A stretch of DNA of 64,000 nt from an uncultured Blautia sp. (GCA_900549015.1 URMH01000001.1:1-64000), one strand, 5' to 3'; counted from the first letter of the stretch, positions 23,458 to 32,864 are shown. Made by a program: numbers and translations. Notes: generated by a model from the sequence alone, not told the origin.

Positions 23458-26058
23458 ATGAAACCTTATTACAGTCAGAGCGCGGAAGATGTGCGAAAAG
23501 AGATCAATGGGGGAATGGAACCTCTCAGCGATTCCAGAGTAAAAGAGAATCAGGACAAATATGGTTTTAACGAGCTGGTGGAAGGAAAGAAAAAGAGCAC
23601 TCTTCAGATTTTTCTGGAGCAGTTTAAGGATTTCCTTGTAATTATTCTTATTTGCGCCGCAACCGTATCGTTTTTCCTTGGAGAAACAGAAAGTACAGTT
23701 GTTATCCTTGTAGTTATTACCATGAATGCTATTCTGGGAACGGTTCAGACAATTAAAGCGGAGCATTCGCTCAACAGCTTGAAGCAGCTTTCTGCACCAA
23801 ATGCAAAAGTTCTCCGCGGAGGAATCGTGGTGGAAGTGCCGAGCCGGGAAGTTACAGTTGGCGATGAAGTACATCTTGAGGCTGGCGATTATGTTCCGGC
23901 TGATGGACGAATTATAGAAAGCGCCAGTCTGAAGGTGGATGAAAGCGCACTTACAGGCGAGAGTATTGCGGTAGAAAAAAGCAGTGAAACTCTGGAGGGA
24001 GAGCTTCCTTTAGGAGACCGCGTAAACATGGTTTATTCCGGAAGCTTTGTCACTTACGGACGAGCAAAATTTATTGTAACAGACATTGGAATGAACACAG
24101 AGGTTGGAAAGATTGCAGGCCTTCTGAAAAATACTTCTGAGAAAAAGACACCTCTTCAGGTGAATCTTGACCAGTTTGGACAGAAGCTTTCCATTATTAT
24201 CCTTGTTCTCTGTGCCGCATTATTTGGTCTTCAGGTAATAAAAGGCGGTGAGATCGCAGACGCGTTCCTCTTTGCAGTCGCTCTTGCAGTAGCAGCTATT
24301 CCTGAGGCTTTAAGTTCTATTGTAACGATTGTTCTTGCCTTTGGCACGCAGAAGATGGCAAAACAGGGCGCAATTATCCGTAAGCTGCAGGCAGTGGAAG
24401 GTCTTGGAAGCGTTTCTATCGTATGTTCCGATAAAACAGGAACTCTGACACAGAATAAAATGACAGTAGAGCATTATTATGTGGACGGACAGGACATTCC
24501 GGCAGAGAATATCAACCCGGAAAATCCTCTTCACAAACAGATGCTCCGTCTCAGTATTCTCTGTAACGATTCCACAAATATTGATGGAAAAGAAATCGGA
24601 GATCCAACAGAAACAGCTCTTATTAATCTTGGAGACAAGCTGGGTGTTCCGGCAGAGAGAGTAAGAAAAGCGTATCCCCGTTTAAGCGAGCTTCCTTTTG
24701 ACAGCGACAGAAAGTTAATGTCAACCTTCCATAACCTGAAAGATGGTTATACTATGGTGACAAAGGGCGCTGTGGACGTGATGCTGAACCGCGTGAAATA
24801 TATTCAGAAAAACGGTGAGCTTGTTCCTCTTACAGAAAAAGATATTCAGGAAATCGCAAAGGCAAATGAAAGCTATTCCAGACAGGGCTTACGTGTCCTT
24901 GGTATGGGATACAGAAAGTTTGACGGGGAAAGAGAGCTTTCCCTTGAGGACGAAAACGACCTTGTATTCCTTGGCCTGATCGCCATGATGGATCCGCCCC
25001 GTCCGGAGAGTGCGGCGGCAGTTGCAGACTGTATCAGCGCAGGTATCCGTCCGATTATGATCACAGGCGACCATAAGGTAACGGCAGCGGCTATCGCAAG
25101 AAGGATTGGTATTTTAACAGACGACAGACAGGCTTGTGAAGGCTCTGAAATTGACGGATTAAGCGATGAGGAATTAAAGGATTTTGTAGAAAATATCACA
25201 GTTTATGCACGTGTGACACCGGAGCACAAAATCCGTATTGTCCGCGCATGGCAGGAAAAAGGAAATATTGTTTCCATGACAGGTGACGGCGTAAACGATG
25301 CGCCGGCATTAAAACAGGCAGATATTGGTGTGGCAATGGGAATCACAGGAACAGAGGTTTCCAAAGATGCTTCTTCTATGATTCTCACAGATGACAATTT
25401 TGCTACTATTATTAAGGCAGTGGAAAACGGACGAAACGTGTATGCAAATATTAAGAGGGCAATTCAGTTCCTTCTTTCCGGAAACTTTGCAGGAATCCTT
25501 GTTGTGCTTTTATCTTCTCTTCTCGGACTTCCTGTTCCGTTTGCAGCCGTACATCTTCTGTTTATCAACCTTGTAACAGACAGCCTTCCGGCGATTGCTC
25601 TTGGACTGGAACCGTATAAACATAATGTTATGAATGAAAAACCGCGTCCGATGAACGAATCCATTCTCACAAAAGGATTTCTTGCAAGAGTCGGTGTGGA
25701 AGGTACTGTGATCGGTTTAATTACACTGGGAGCCTTTATGCTGGGATACCAGGGCGGAGATGCAAAACTTGCCAGCACGATGGCATTTGCAGTTCTTTGT
25801 CTTTCCCGTCTTGTTCACGGATATAACTGCAAATCAAAGAGCCCTGTGCTTTTCAAAAAGCAGTTTTTCAACAACAAATATATGCAGGGTGCGTTGGCAG
25901 TGGGCGTTGTTCTCGTAACGCTTGTACTGACTGTTCCGGCATTCCAGGGATTATTTGCAGTAAGAACCTTAAACCTTACACAGCTTTTCACAGTGTATGG
26001 CCTGGCACTTTTGAACCTGCCGATCATTCAGGCGATGAAAGCGCTGAAGAAAAAATAA
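23458..26058 (+). CDS. P-type cation-transporting ATPase (Ca2+/Mn2+ type)
   Basis: 866-residue P2-type ATPase of the SERCA/PMR1-like group. In order: N-terminal cation ATPase domain, actuator loop LTGES, membrane helix M4 with AIPEALSS, phosphorylation motif CSDKTGTLTQNKM, nucleotide-binding KGAVDVML, hinge TGDGVNDAPALKQADIG and a C-terminal set of helices. M4 has PEAL in place of the PEGL of SERCA. The ATG at 23458 lies seven bases after AAAGGAA. The Mn2+ riboswitch upstream argues for Mn2+ export or detoxification, as known for related ATPases under this riboswitch. Confidence 0.93.
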   Translation: MKPYYSQSAEDVRKEINGGMEPLSDSRVKENQDKYGFNELVEGKKKSTLQIFLEQFKDFLVIILICAATVSFFLGETESTVVILVVITMNAILGTVQTIKAEHSLNSLKQLSAPNAKVLRGGIVVEVPSREVTVGDEVHLEAGDYVPADGRIIESASLKVDESALTGESIAVEKSSETLEGELPLGDRVNMVYSGSFVTYGRAKFIVTDIGMNTEVGKIAGLLKNTSEKKTPLQVNLDQFGQKLSIIILVLCAALFGLQVIKGGEIADAFLFAVALAVAAIPEALSSIVTIVLAFGTQKMAKQGAIIRKLQAVEGLGSVSIVCSDKTGTLTQNKMTVEHYYVDGQDIPAENINPENPLHKQMLRLSILCNDSTNIDGKEIGDPTETALINLGDKLGVPAERVRKAYPRLSELPFDSDRKLMSTFHNLKDGYTMVTKGAVDVMLNRVKYIQKNGELVPLTEKDIQEIAKANESYSRQGLRVLGMGYRKFDGERELSLEDENDLVFLGLIAMMDPPRPESAAAVADCISAGIRPIMITGDHKVTAAAIARRIGILTDDRQACEGSEIDGLSDEELKDFVENITVYARVTPEHKIRIVRAWQEKGNIVSMTGDGVNDAPALKQADIGVAMGITGTEVSKDASSMILTDDNFATIIKAVENGRNVYANIKRAIQFLLSGNFAGILVVLLSSLLGLPVPFAAVHLLFINLVTDSLPAIALGLEPYKHNVMNEKPRPMNESILTKGFLARVGVEGTVIGLITLGAFMLGYQGGDAKLASTMAFAVLCLSRLVHGYNCKSKSPVLFKKQFFNNKYMQGALAVGVVLVTLVLTVPAFQGLFAVRTLNLTQLFTVYGLALLNLPIIQAMKALKKK

Positions 26059-26073
26059 ACACAGAATTGCCAA

Positions 26074-26114
26074 AATATCCATCGGGGGCTTTGCTCCTTG
26101 ATGGATATTTTTTA
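26074..26114 (+). terminator. Terminator of the P-type ATPase gene
   Basis: AATATCCATC (26074-26083) pairs with GATGGATATT (26100-26109), followed by a T-rich run. Confidence 0.85.
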
Positions 26115-26204
26115 TGCGGTCGTTCTGAGGTAAGGTGCTTTTTGTCTGTACACTTTGTCGGGAGTTTGATATACTGGAGGAAGAGAAAGGCGTTGATTTT
26201 AAAC

Positions 26205-26412
26205 GATTACCGGACGGCATAAGAGTTAAAAACAGTTTTTGTGACACGCTCCAGTTCCGGGAAAGGCTGCGCATCTATTGCCTCCATTCGCACAAACTCG
26301 CCTTCGGCTCAAACAGTGTGCTCGGTGGAGGCGTTAGCGCATTCCTTTCCTGCGGAAGCTTCGCTATTGTCACTTCAAATCTGTTTTTAAATCTTTATGC
26401 CTGCGCGATAAT
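26205..26412. repeat. Long imperfect hairpin (about 210 bases) in the gap before moaC
   Basis: The 503-base gap before moaC is dominated by one palindrome. GGCATAAGAGTTAAAAACAG pairs with CTGTTTTTAAATCTTTATGCC; GTGACA with TGTCAC; GGGAAAGG.TGCGC with GCGCATTCCTTTCC; GCCTCC with GGAGGC; CACA with TGTG; the apex is at about 26303. No ribosome binding site or gene is seen in it; a 98-codon frame through it is spurious. The remaining 26413-26561 has no clear promoter. Confidence 0.65.
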
Positions 26413-26561
26413 TTATGTAAAATTGTCGTAATCATCTTCAACAGCGATTATCAGGCAGACATCTGCGCTTTCGTGATATAGCGCGAAGATATACGAACTG
26501 TTTTTAAAAGACTATTGCGTCCGATACTGCAACAATTACAACAACTAACAGAGGTGATACA

Positions 26562-27050
26562 ATGGGAGAAGGTTTTACTCATTTTGATAAAAACGGCAAT
26601 GCGGTCATGGTGGACGTATCCGGCAAGAATGATACATTCCGGACAGCTACGGCAGTGGGGGAAATTCATGTAGGAAAAGAGATTATGGAAGCTGTAACAG
26701 GCGGAAATATAAAGAAAGGAGATGTACTTGGCGTTGCACGGGTTGCAGGAATCATGGGTGTGAAAAAAACATCGGATCTTGTTCCCATGTGCCACCCTCT
26801 TTTTATCCAGAAATGCTCTGTGGATTATGAACTGGAAGAAGAGAAGGGGATTATCCGGGCATTTTGTACAGTAAAAACCCAGGGAAAAACAGGGGTGGAG
26901 ATGGAAGCCTTAACAGGTGTTCAGGTAACGCTTCTCACAATTTACGATATGTGCAAAGCCATTGATAAAAGAATGGTAATGACAAACATTCATCTTGTAG
27001 AAAAAACAGGGGGAAAAAGCGGAGATTTTTCTTTTCAAGAGAACGAATAG
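26562..27050 (+). CDS. moaC: Cyclic pyranopterin monophosphate synthase MoaC
   Basis: 162-residue MoaC, which with MoaA makes cPMP, the first intermediate of molybdopterin. Hallmarks: MVDVSGKNDTFRTATAVG near the N-terminus, KKTSDLVPMCHPL (active-site loop) and VEMEALTGVQVTLLTIYDM. ACAGAGGTG precedes the ATG. First gene of a moaC-mogA-MOSC run; moaA, moaD, moaE and moeA are not in the window. Confidence 0.95.
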   Translation: MGEGFTHFDKNGNAVMVDVSGKNDTFRTATAVGEIHVGKEIMEAVTGGNIKKGDVLGVARVAGIMGVKKTSDLVPMCHPLFIQKCSVDYELEEEKGIIRAFCTVKTQGKTGVEMEALTGVQVTLLTIYDMCKAIDKRMVMTNIHLVEKTGGKSGDFSFQENE

Positions 27051-27097
27051 ATATTGGGAAGAATAATTATTATACTGCTTTCCGGAAAGGAGACAAT

Positions 27098-27586
27098 ATG
27101 AAACGAGTCGCGATCATCACATCAAGTGACAGCGGATACAGAGGAGAAAGAGAGGACTTAAGTGGTCCTGTGATAAAAGAAATCGTAGAAAATACAGGAT
27201 ATGAAGTGGTTTCTATGGAAATTTTGCCAGACGATAAGGAAATGTTAAAAAAGCGTATGGCAGAAATTGCAGATAAGGGTGAGGCAGAGCTGATACTCAC
27301 AACAGGAGGAACGGGTTTTTCCCCAAGAGACGTGATGCCGGAGGCAACAGAGGAAATCTGCGAGAGACGCGTTCCAGGGATTCCGGAGGCAATGCGCGCT
27401 TACAGTATGACGATTACAAAACGCGCTATGTTAAGCAGAAGCGCAGCGGGAATCAGGAAAAAAACCCTGATTATTAATCTGCCGGGAAGTCCGAAGGCAG
27501 TAAGGGAAAGCCTGGAATATATTATAGACGCGCTGGGACACGGAATTGAAATTATGACAGGGGAAGCAGGAAACTGCGCAAGATAA
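27098..27586 (+). CDS. Molybdopterin adenylyltransferase (MogA/MoaB family)
   Basis: 162-residue MoCF_biosynth-domain protein. Motifs TTGGTGFSPRDVMPEAT and NLPGSPKAVRESLEYI are those of MogA/MoaB, which adenylates molybdopterin before metal insertion. It starts 47 bases after moaC with GGAAAGGAG. MogA and MoaB cannot be separated safely by eye. Confidence 0.92.
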   Translation: MKRVAIITSSDSGYRGEREDLSGPVIKEIVENTGYEVVSMEILPDDKEMLKKRMAEIADKGEAELILTTGGTGFSPRDVMPEATEEICERRVPGIPEAMRAYSMTITKRAMLSRSAAGIRKKTLIINLPGSPKAVRESLEYIIDALGHGIEIMTGEAGNCAR

Positions 27587-27617
27587 AATAAAGCAGTAAA
27601 ACGGGAGGATATTTTTT

Positions 27618-28064
27618 ATGGGAAAAGTAATATCAGTATGTACAAGTGAAGCAAAAGGTACCCAGAAGAAAAATGTAGGAACAGCAGAGTTTGTGGAAGA
27701 CTGGGGTATAAAAGGAGATGCTCACGCAGGAAAATGGCATCGTCAGGTAAGTCTTCTTTCCTACGATAAAATAGAGGAGTTTCGCGCAAGAGGCGCAGAA
27801 GTTGCAGACGGCGCTTTCGGGGAAAATCTTGCAGTGGAGGGCTTTGATTTTGCAAAGCTTCCTGTGGGAACTGTTTTTAAATGTAATGATGTAATTCTTG
27901 AACTTACGCAGATTGGAAAGAAGTGCCATAGCGGCTGTGAAATCTTCAAAAAAATGGGAGACTGTATTATGCCGAGAGAGGGTGTTTTTACAAAAGTTCT
28001 TCACGGGGGGAAAATAAGCGTGGGGGATGAACTTATTATTTTGGAGGAAAAACATGATATTTGA
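27618..28064 (+). CDS. MOSC domain protein
   Basis: 148-residue stand-alone MOSC domain, the fold of the Moco sulfurase C-terminus. Segments GTAEFVEDWGIKGDAHAGKWHRQVSLLS and GENLAVEGFDF are typical (the first quoted as two joined parts in the protein around residues 21-48), and conserved cysteines occur in KKCHSGCEIF and GDC. Directly follows mogA with a GGGAGG site, so it likely works in molybdenum cofactor maturation or sulfur transfer. The next gene overlaps its end by eleven bases. Confidence 0.88.
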   Translation: MGKVISVCTSEAKGTQKKNVGTAEFVEDWGIKGDAHAGKWHRQVSLLSYDKIEEFRARGAEVADGAFGENLAVEGFDFAKLPVGTVFKCNDVILELTQIGKKCHSGCEIFKKMGDCIMPREGVFTKVLHGGKISVGDELIILEEKHDI

Positions 28065-28827
28065 CACACATGCACATTACGACGACGAGGCTTTTGATGA
28101 AGACAGAGAGACGCTTCTTGCTTCCATGAAAGAAAACGGGATTGGCTGGATTGTAAATGCCTGTGCTTCCGCTGAGCATATGGAGGAAACCATTGCACTT
28201 ATGGAAAAATATCCTTTTATTTACGGGGCAGTAGGTGTTCACCCTGATGATGCGGATAAAATGACAGAGGAGACGTTATCAAAAATCCGCCGCTTTTCCC
28301 GTCACGAAAAAGCGGTGGCGATTGGAGAAATCGGTCTTGATTATTACTGGCATAAAGAAAAAGAGGAACATGATATTCAGAAAAAAATGTTTCAGGCGCA
28401 GATGGATATTGCAAGAGAGGAAAAACTTCCATTTATGATACACAGCCGTGGCGCTGCAGAAGATACGCTGTCTATCGTAAAGGAATATATGAAAAAAGGA
28501 ATGTCAGGCGGCATTATCCACTGCTTTTCCTATGGAAAAGAGATGGCTCGGGAATATCTGAATATGGGGCTTTTTCTGGGAATTGGCGGTGTTGTTACAT
28601 TTAAAAATGCAAAAAAATTAAAAGAGGTAGTAACATACGCACCGCTTTCTCAGCTTGTCCTTGAGACAGATTGTCCTTATATGTCTCCGGAGCCTTACAG
28701 AGGGAAACGAAATTCTTCTTTAAACCTTCCTTATGTAGCACAGGCAATTGGGGAGCTGAAGGGGATTTCAGCGGAGGAAGTTGTAAAAATTACGGAAGAA
28801 AACGCAAGGAGACTTCTGGGGATTTAA
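28054..28827 (+). CDS. TatD family metal-dependent hydrolase (DNase)
   Basis: 257-residue TatD-type TIM-barrel hydrolase. Metal-site motifs: FDTHAHYDDEAF at the N-terminus, GEIGLDYYW with the bridging Glu, MIHSRGA, IIHCFS and ETDCPYMSPEP. The ATG at 28054 is behind TTGGAGG and overlaps the MOSC gene end. In most bacteria it acts in DNA repair or nucleic-acid turnover; the position in a molybdenum-related run looks incidental. Confidence 0.93.
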   Translation: MIFDTHAHYDDEAFDEDRETLLASMKENGIGWIVNACASAEHMEETIALMEKYPFIYGAVGVHPDDADKMTEETLSKIRRFSRHEKAVAIGEIGLDYYWHKEKEEHDIQKKMFQAQMDIAREEKLPFMIHSRGAAEDTLSIVKEYMKKGMSGGIIHCFSYGKEMAREYLNMGLFLGIGGVVTFKNAKKLKEVVTYAPLSQLVLETDCPYMSPEPYRGKRNSSLNLPYVAQAIGELKGISAEEVVKITEENARRLLGI

Positions 28828-28847
28828 GAAGCTATAGGAGAAGGGAA

Positions 28848-29348
28848 ATGCAAGAGTTTTTGGTAGAAGAGTTTTCTTCCCAGGAATCTTACAGGCGCTT
28901 TATAAAATATATGCTGTCTCACAGTCAGTTTTTTTCTCTTGTCTATTTCCGGCATCGGGAAAATGAGCCGCTGAAGAAAAAGACGAAACTGCTTTATGAA
29001 AAACTGAAAAAGTTTAAAGAATACAGTGTGAATGCGAATGAATGGCCAGGTACAGTCACAATGGACGACGATCATATTTACAAATTTGTCTGTTACCGGG
29101 CAGAAATGGAATGCTTTGACTGGCTGGTAGAAGTGCCGGGATTATACGAATGGGATTATCCTTACGCGCCTATGGATTTATGCTTTTACAGAGACGGATA
29201 TTGCTGGTTTTCTCTTACAGCGCATGAGCAGACAGCATGTTTATATACAGATAAAGAAGAGGATCTTGAGGAACTTGCAGCTCTTGGAGCAGAGCTGACT
29301 TTTTCTGAAGATAATGCTGAGGTAGTTTACTGTGAATTTCTGAAATAA
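28848..29348 (+). CDS. Conserved-looking protein of unknown function
   Basis: 166-residue soluble protein, not recognised. Start ATG 28848 follows GGAGAAGGGAA. It is rich in aromatic and acidic residues, has a basic stretch PLKKKTKLLYEKLKKF near residue 45 and a long block with many Trp/Tyr/Phe (YEWDYPYAPMDLCFYRDGYCWFS in two parts around residues 103-125). No signal peptide or membrane helix. Twenty bases after tatD, so probably cotranscribed. Confidence 0.7.
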   Translation: MQEFLVEEFSSQESYRRFIKYMLSHSQFFSLVYFRHRENEPLKKKTKLLYEKLKKFKEYSVNANEWPGTVTMDDDHIYKFVCYRAEMECFDWLVEVPGLYEWDYPYAPMDLCFYRDGYCWFSLTAHEQTACLYTDKEEDLEELAALGAELTFSEDNAEVVYCEFLK

Positions 29349-29385
29349 GAGAAGTGACAGAAGGATTTGTAAACGGGAGAAGACT

Positions 29386-29445
29386 ATGAAGTATGTAGAG
29401 GCAGAAATTAAAGAGAACAAAAAAGAACAGAGATACTATGATTAA
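29386..29445 (+). pseudogene. Possible 19-codon remnant
   Basis: ATG after CGGGAGAAG opens MKYVEAEIKENKKEQRYYD and stops. The sequence looks like the start of a longer charged phage-type protein, so it may be a leftover fragment; it could equally be chance. The rest of 29349-29523 holds nothing recognised. Confidence 0.25.
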
Positions 29446-29523
29446 GTTCCACAATTGAGCAATCAAGATACAGCGGGTGCTTTATAAATGTTTAAACGAA
29501 GCTGTAGAATCATAAGATACAGC

Positions 29524-29564
29524 AAAAGAGAAACTCCCAAGTTTATCCGGGGAGTTTCTCTTTT
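29524..29564. terminator. Bidirectional terminator
   Basis: AAAAGAGAAACTCCC (29524-29538) pairs with GGGGAGTTTCTCTTTT (29549-29564). A-run on one side and T-run on the other fit termination of both the plus-strand genes and the minus-strand CapA gene. Confidence 0.85.
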
Positions 29565-29582
29565 GTTATCGGAAGCCTTTGA

Positions 29583-31016
29583 TTACCATTCTTCCTCATA
29601 TTCCCCGGAGTCGTCCTCCGGGGAGTTTTCTTCTTCTGCCTGCTGCGCTTCGTAGAGTGCGTCGTAATACTGGTCTGCTGTTATAGATTCTGTGTCCTCT
29701 ACATAGTTGCCGTTTTTGTCCAGCATACTGCCGTCCCAGTCAAAGGAAACTTCAAGAAGATTTGTACCGGTAGACGGCGTTACATTCATGGACATGATCT
29801 TATTATATGTTTCTTTTAAGCTTTCTACAGTAAACGATTCTTCTATGTAATTATGGACGCCGTGCTGGGCTGCCAGCTCGTCTGTGTAGTCGGAAAGCAT
29901 ATACGGACCAAATTCGCCGGTTTCGCTGTTATAGTGCATAACGAGAGGTTCTATTTCAGGATTTAAAATTCTTATGGTGGATTTTCCGTTTAAAACGGAT
30001 TTTTCTATAGTAAATTTCCCCATTCCGCCAAGAAGCTCAGGAAGCTGCTGTTGGGTGGAAACAAAGTTTCCAAGGGAATAGAAAATCACCATTTCGTTGC
30101 CCTTGTCGTCTGACATAATGCCGTATGGCTGAAGAACGTGAGGGTGTCCTCCGATTACTACGTCTACACCCTGCTGCAGAAGAAAGGAAGCCCATTGTTT
30201 TTCGTATTCATTTGGCATAGTTTCATCTTCTGTGCCCCAGTGCGCCACAAAGACAATGCAGTCGGAGACTTCTTTTGCCTTCTGTATGGAAGCGGCAACT
30301 TTTGTTTTGTCAAAAATATCAATCATATATTCTTTGCCTTCTCCTGCGCCGGAGTTGTTCGTACCGTATGTATAGTCGAGAAAGGCAATTTTAATTCCGT
30401 TTACTTCCCGGACTTTTACAGAAGCTGCATCTTCTTCTGTTTCATGAATGCCAATGAGGGTAATGTCAGGATAATTGGTGCGCCAAAATTCAAAGGTTTG
30501 TGCCATATAATCATAACCGTAATCGTCAATATGGTTTGTGGCGGATTCCACTACGTCAAAGCCTGCTTTTACAATGGCGTCGCCAACCTCTGTAGGCGTT
30601 GCAAAAGACGGATAAGAGCTTACGGCATCGTGATCTGTTGTAAAGACAGTTTCCTGATCGATCATGGCAATGTCCGCGCTTTGGATTTCGTCCAGGACAT
30701 TGGCGTAAATGTGGTCATAGTTCCACTCGCCGGAATCGTTTTTTCCGGAGTCAATAAGGCTCTGATGATAAAGATTGTCTCCTACTGCAATGACGGAGGC
30801 TGTTGTGACAACAGGGGTTCTGGCGGCTTTTTCCGCCTTTTCCTTTTCAAGCTTTGCTTTTCTCTCTGCTTCGATTGCCGGTTTTTGTATAATCTGATAA
30901 TCCAGCTGGTGGAAAAACAGGCAAAGAACAGCAAGTACGGCGATGGAGCAGATGAGACTGATCTTGGAGTTCATTCGCTCCTTAAAATTAAGGGGTATAT
31001 TTTCATTTCGTTTCAT
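29583..31016 (-). CDS. CapA family protein (poly-gamma-glutamate/capsule-type metallophosphatase fold)
   Basis: 477-residue protein with an N-terminal membrane anchor (about residues 17-37), a charged helical stalk rich in K/E/A (46-68) and an outside CapA domain (about 70-400). Motifs: IAVGDNLYH, IDQETVF, ESATNHIDDYG, FVAHWG, GGHPHVLQPYG and YSLGNFV. The C-terminal tail is very acidic (EEENSPEDDSGEYEEEW). No capB/C genes are nearby, so it is the stand-alone form common in clostridia, whose substrate is not settled. Confidence 0.88.
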   Translation of the reverse strand: MKRNENIPLNFKERMNSKISLICSIAVLAVLCLFFHQLDYQIIQKPAIEAERKAKLEKEKAEKAARTPVVTTASVIAVGDNLYHQSLIDSGKNDSGEWNYDHIYANVLDEIQSADIAMIDQETVFTTDHDAVSSYPSFATPTEVGDAIVKAGFDVVESATNHIDDYGYDYMAQTFEFWRTNYPDITLIGIHETEEDAASVKVREVNGIKIAFLDYTYGTNNSGAGEGKEYMIDIFDKTKVAASIQKAKEVSDCIVFVAHWGTEDETMPNEYEKQWASFLLQQGVDVVIGGHPHVLQPYGIMSDDKGNEMVIFYSLGNFVSTQQQLPELLGGMGKFTIEKSVLNGKSTIRILNPEIEPLVMHYNSETGEFGPYMLSDYTDELAAQHGVHNYIEESFTVESLKETYNKIMSMNVTPSTGTNLLEVSFDWDGSMLDKNGNYVEDTESITADQYYDALYEAQQAEEENSPEDDSGEYEEEW

Positions 31017-31103
31017 GGGAACGTCCTCTGTATTTTCAATGATTTATCAGGTATTTTTGTACCTGTGTCTTTCATTATAGCAAATTCAGGAAGGCAAATA
31101 AAG

Positions 31104-32864
31104 TTATTTTATGTACTTTTCAAGAACAGGGAAGGGAACGGCGCCGATTTCCAGAACTTTCTGATGAAATTCCTTCAGAGAAAAATTTTCTCCCAGTCTT
31201 TTTTCTTCTGTTTTTCTAAGGTCAAGGAAATTTAAGTATCCCCAGTAATATTTCAGATAGTTTGCAGGAGTTTCCACAACGTACTGATAAACTTCCGCTG
31301 CTGTTTTTGGAGAAATGCCGAAGACACGCAGGAAAGAAGCTGCCTGCTCCCGGCTCCAGCCATAATAGTGAATACCGATGTCCATAAGGCAGCAGATATT
31401 TAAGTTTACGCTTCTGTTTAGCCATGCGAGCGCTCCAATGTCTTTTGCCGCCTCATTTTCTATAAGAGGGGCGCTGTAGCTGTAGGCGAAAGGCTCTACA
31501 TACGTTGCCCATCCTTCTATGTAGCCGCTGGATTCAATGAGGCTTCGAATGGGATTTTTATTTTCTTCTGCAAAAAACATAGTCTGGTAAAGGTGCCCTG
31601 GAAAGCCTTCGTGAGAAAGGGTGGTAAATAAATCAAGCTTCTGACTGTTCCCGGCATTGTTGATGTAAATGATGTTGGGACTTTTCGTATCAACAGGGGG
31701 AGTGAGATAAAAGGCAGGGCTTAAATACTCTTCAAGAGATTTATGGACGTAGCGGATTTCATAAGAAACATCTGGAAGCTCCGGAAAATCTTTTATAATT
31801 TGTTTCTGGAGATAATTCATCATTTCTTCCGGTTTCATGTCTGGAAAAATATTATTTTCCATAAATTTTGAGGCAAGGGAAGGCTGTTCTTTTAACATGA
31901 GCTGAATGGTTTTTGTCTCGCTTAAAAGCTGTTCTGTAAGGCGCTGTCTGATTTTTTCCACAGGCACGTAAGTTCCAACCTGGCTTTTCAGGAGATAAGT
32001 ATAGTAGTCCTGACCTCCGGGAAAATGGGCAAGTCCCTGAGAATTTTTTCCGGTTCCCTTTAATTCCCGGAGTCCCTGAATCAGTTTTTCGTAGGCAGGG
32101 ACTACACATTCCAGAATAATCTTTTTATGGGCGGCTTTTAGTTTTATCTGCTCTTCTTCTGAGAATTTTCCATACTGTTCAAGTTTCGTATCAAAAATTT
32201 CCAGCATATAGTTGGAGTCAGGATTTTTGATGAAGGATTCACACTGGCTGCAGATTCGTTTCAGAGCAGTGTCGCTCATAAAATATCCTGCTTCTGATTT
32301 TTTTCTCTGGAAAGAGAGAATGCTTTCAAAATAAGGTTCTATGCTGGAGAGAAGGTTCAGATAGTCCGATATGTCCTGGTCTTCATAAAAAGCATATTCT
32401 GCAAGAAGGACAGGAAGCTGCGCCTGAATACCAAGGCTTGGAGAGAGCATTTCTTCCAGAAGATAATTGTCTCCAAGGGAAGACTGTGTGTGAAAGTAGA
32501 GAAGGAGCATATCAAGAGTAATCTGATTTTCCCGGGAAAGTTTGGAATAAGAAAAGCTTCGGAGGGTGTCTTCATATTCCCGGCAGAGGGCGTAGGTTTT
32601 TTCCATATCTGTATTTACTGTTCCAAGAGTTGGTTTCGGGCGTTTCAGACCTGCTTTTTTGGGATGGGCAATGGAGTAGTGGAAGGTAAGGGCGCTGCCG
32701 GAAACTTCTTTTTCAAAAAGCTCTTCTGTAAAGTTTTCAAACCGGGCGTTTTCAGAGAATACATGATTGGAAAAATAGCCAATACTAATACCGGACAGAA
32801 GGGTAAAACAAAGAATGAGAAGCACCAGAAGAGTTTTTCGTGATTTGGAGATTTTAAAAGGCAT
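31104..32864 (-). CDS. DUF885 family protein (putative metallopeptidase)
   Basis: 586-residue DUF885 protein with an N-terminal membrane helix (about residues 10-28). The zinc-type motif SHEGFPGHLYQ is near residue 427 and is followed by GYIEGWATYVEPFAY, both standard for the family. Likely an anchored outside peptidase. It is 87 bases upstream of the CapA gene on the same strand, so the two may form an operon. Confidence 0.88.
   Translation of the reverse strand: MPFKISKSRKTLLVLLILCFTLLSGISIGYFSNHVFSENARFENFTEELFEKEVSGSALTFHYSIAHPKKAGLKRPKPTLGTVNTDMEKTYALCREYEDTLRSFSYSKLSRENQITLDMLLLYFHTQSSLGDNYLLEEMLSPSLGIQAQLPVLLAEYAFYEDQDISDYLNLLSSIEPYFESILSFQRKKSEAGYFMSDTALKRICSQCESFIKNPDSNYMLEIFDTKLEQYGKFSEEEQIKLKAAHKKIILECVVPAYEKLIQGLRELKGTGKNSQGLAHFPGGQDYYTYLLKSQVGTYVPVEKIRQRLTEQLLSETKTIQLMLKEQPSLASKFMENNIFPDMKPEEMMNYLQKQIIKDFPELPDVSYEIRYVHKSLEEYLSPAFYLTPPVDTKSPNIIYINNAGNSQKLDLFTTLSHEGFPGHLYQTMFFAEENKNPIRSLIESSGYIEGWATYVEPFAYSYSAPLIENEAAKDIGALAWLNRSVNLNICCLMDIGIHYYGWSREQAASFLRVFGISPKTAAEVYQYVVETPANYLKYYWGYLNFLDLRKTEEKRLGENFSLKEFHQKVLEIGAVPFPVLEKYIK

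Noticed and set aside
26135..26431. 98-codon frame in the gap before moaC
   Set aside because: Coincides with the long hairpin and has no ribosome binding site.
26413..26561. Molybdenum cofactor riboswitch before moaC
   Set aside because: I could not find a convincing match to the known conserved aptamer core; only weak local pairing is visible.
30138..31235. 365-codon plus-strand frame
   Set aside because: Lies opposite the CapA-like gene, whose motifs are clear; codon composition is cysteine- and phenylalanine-rich, as in shadow frames.
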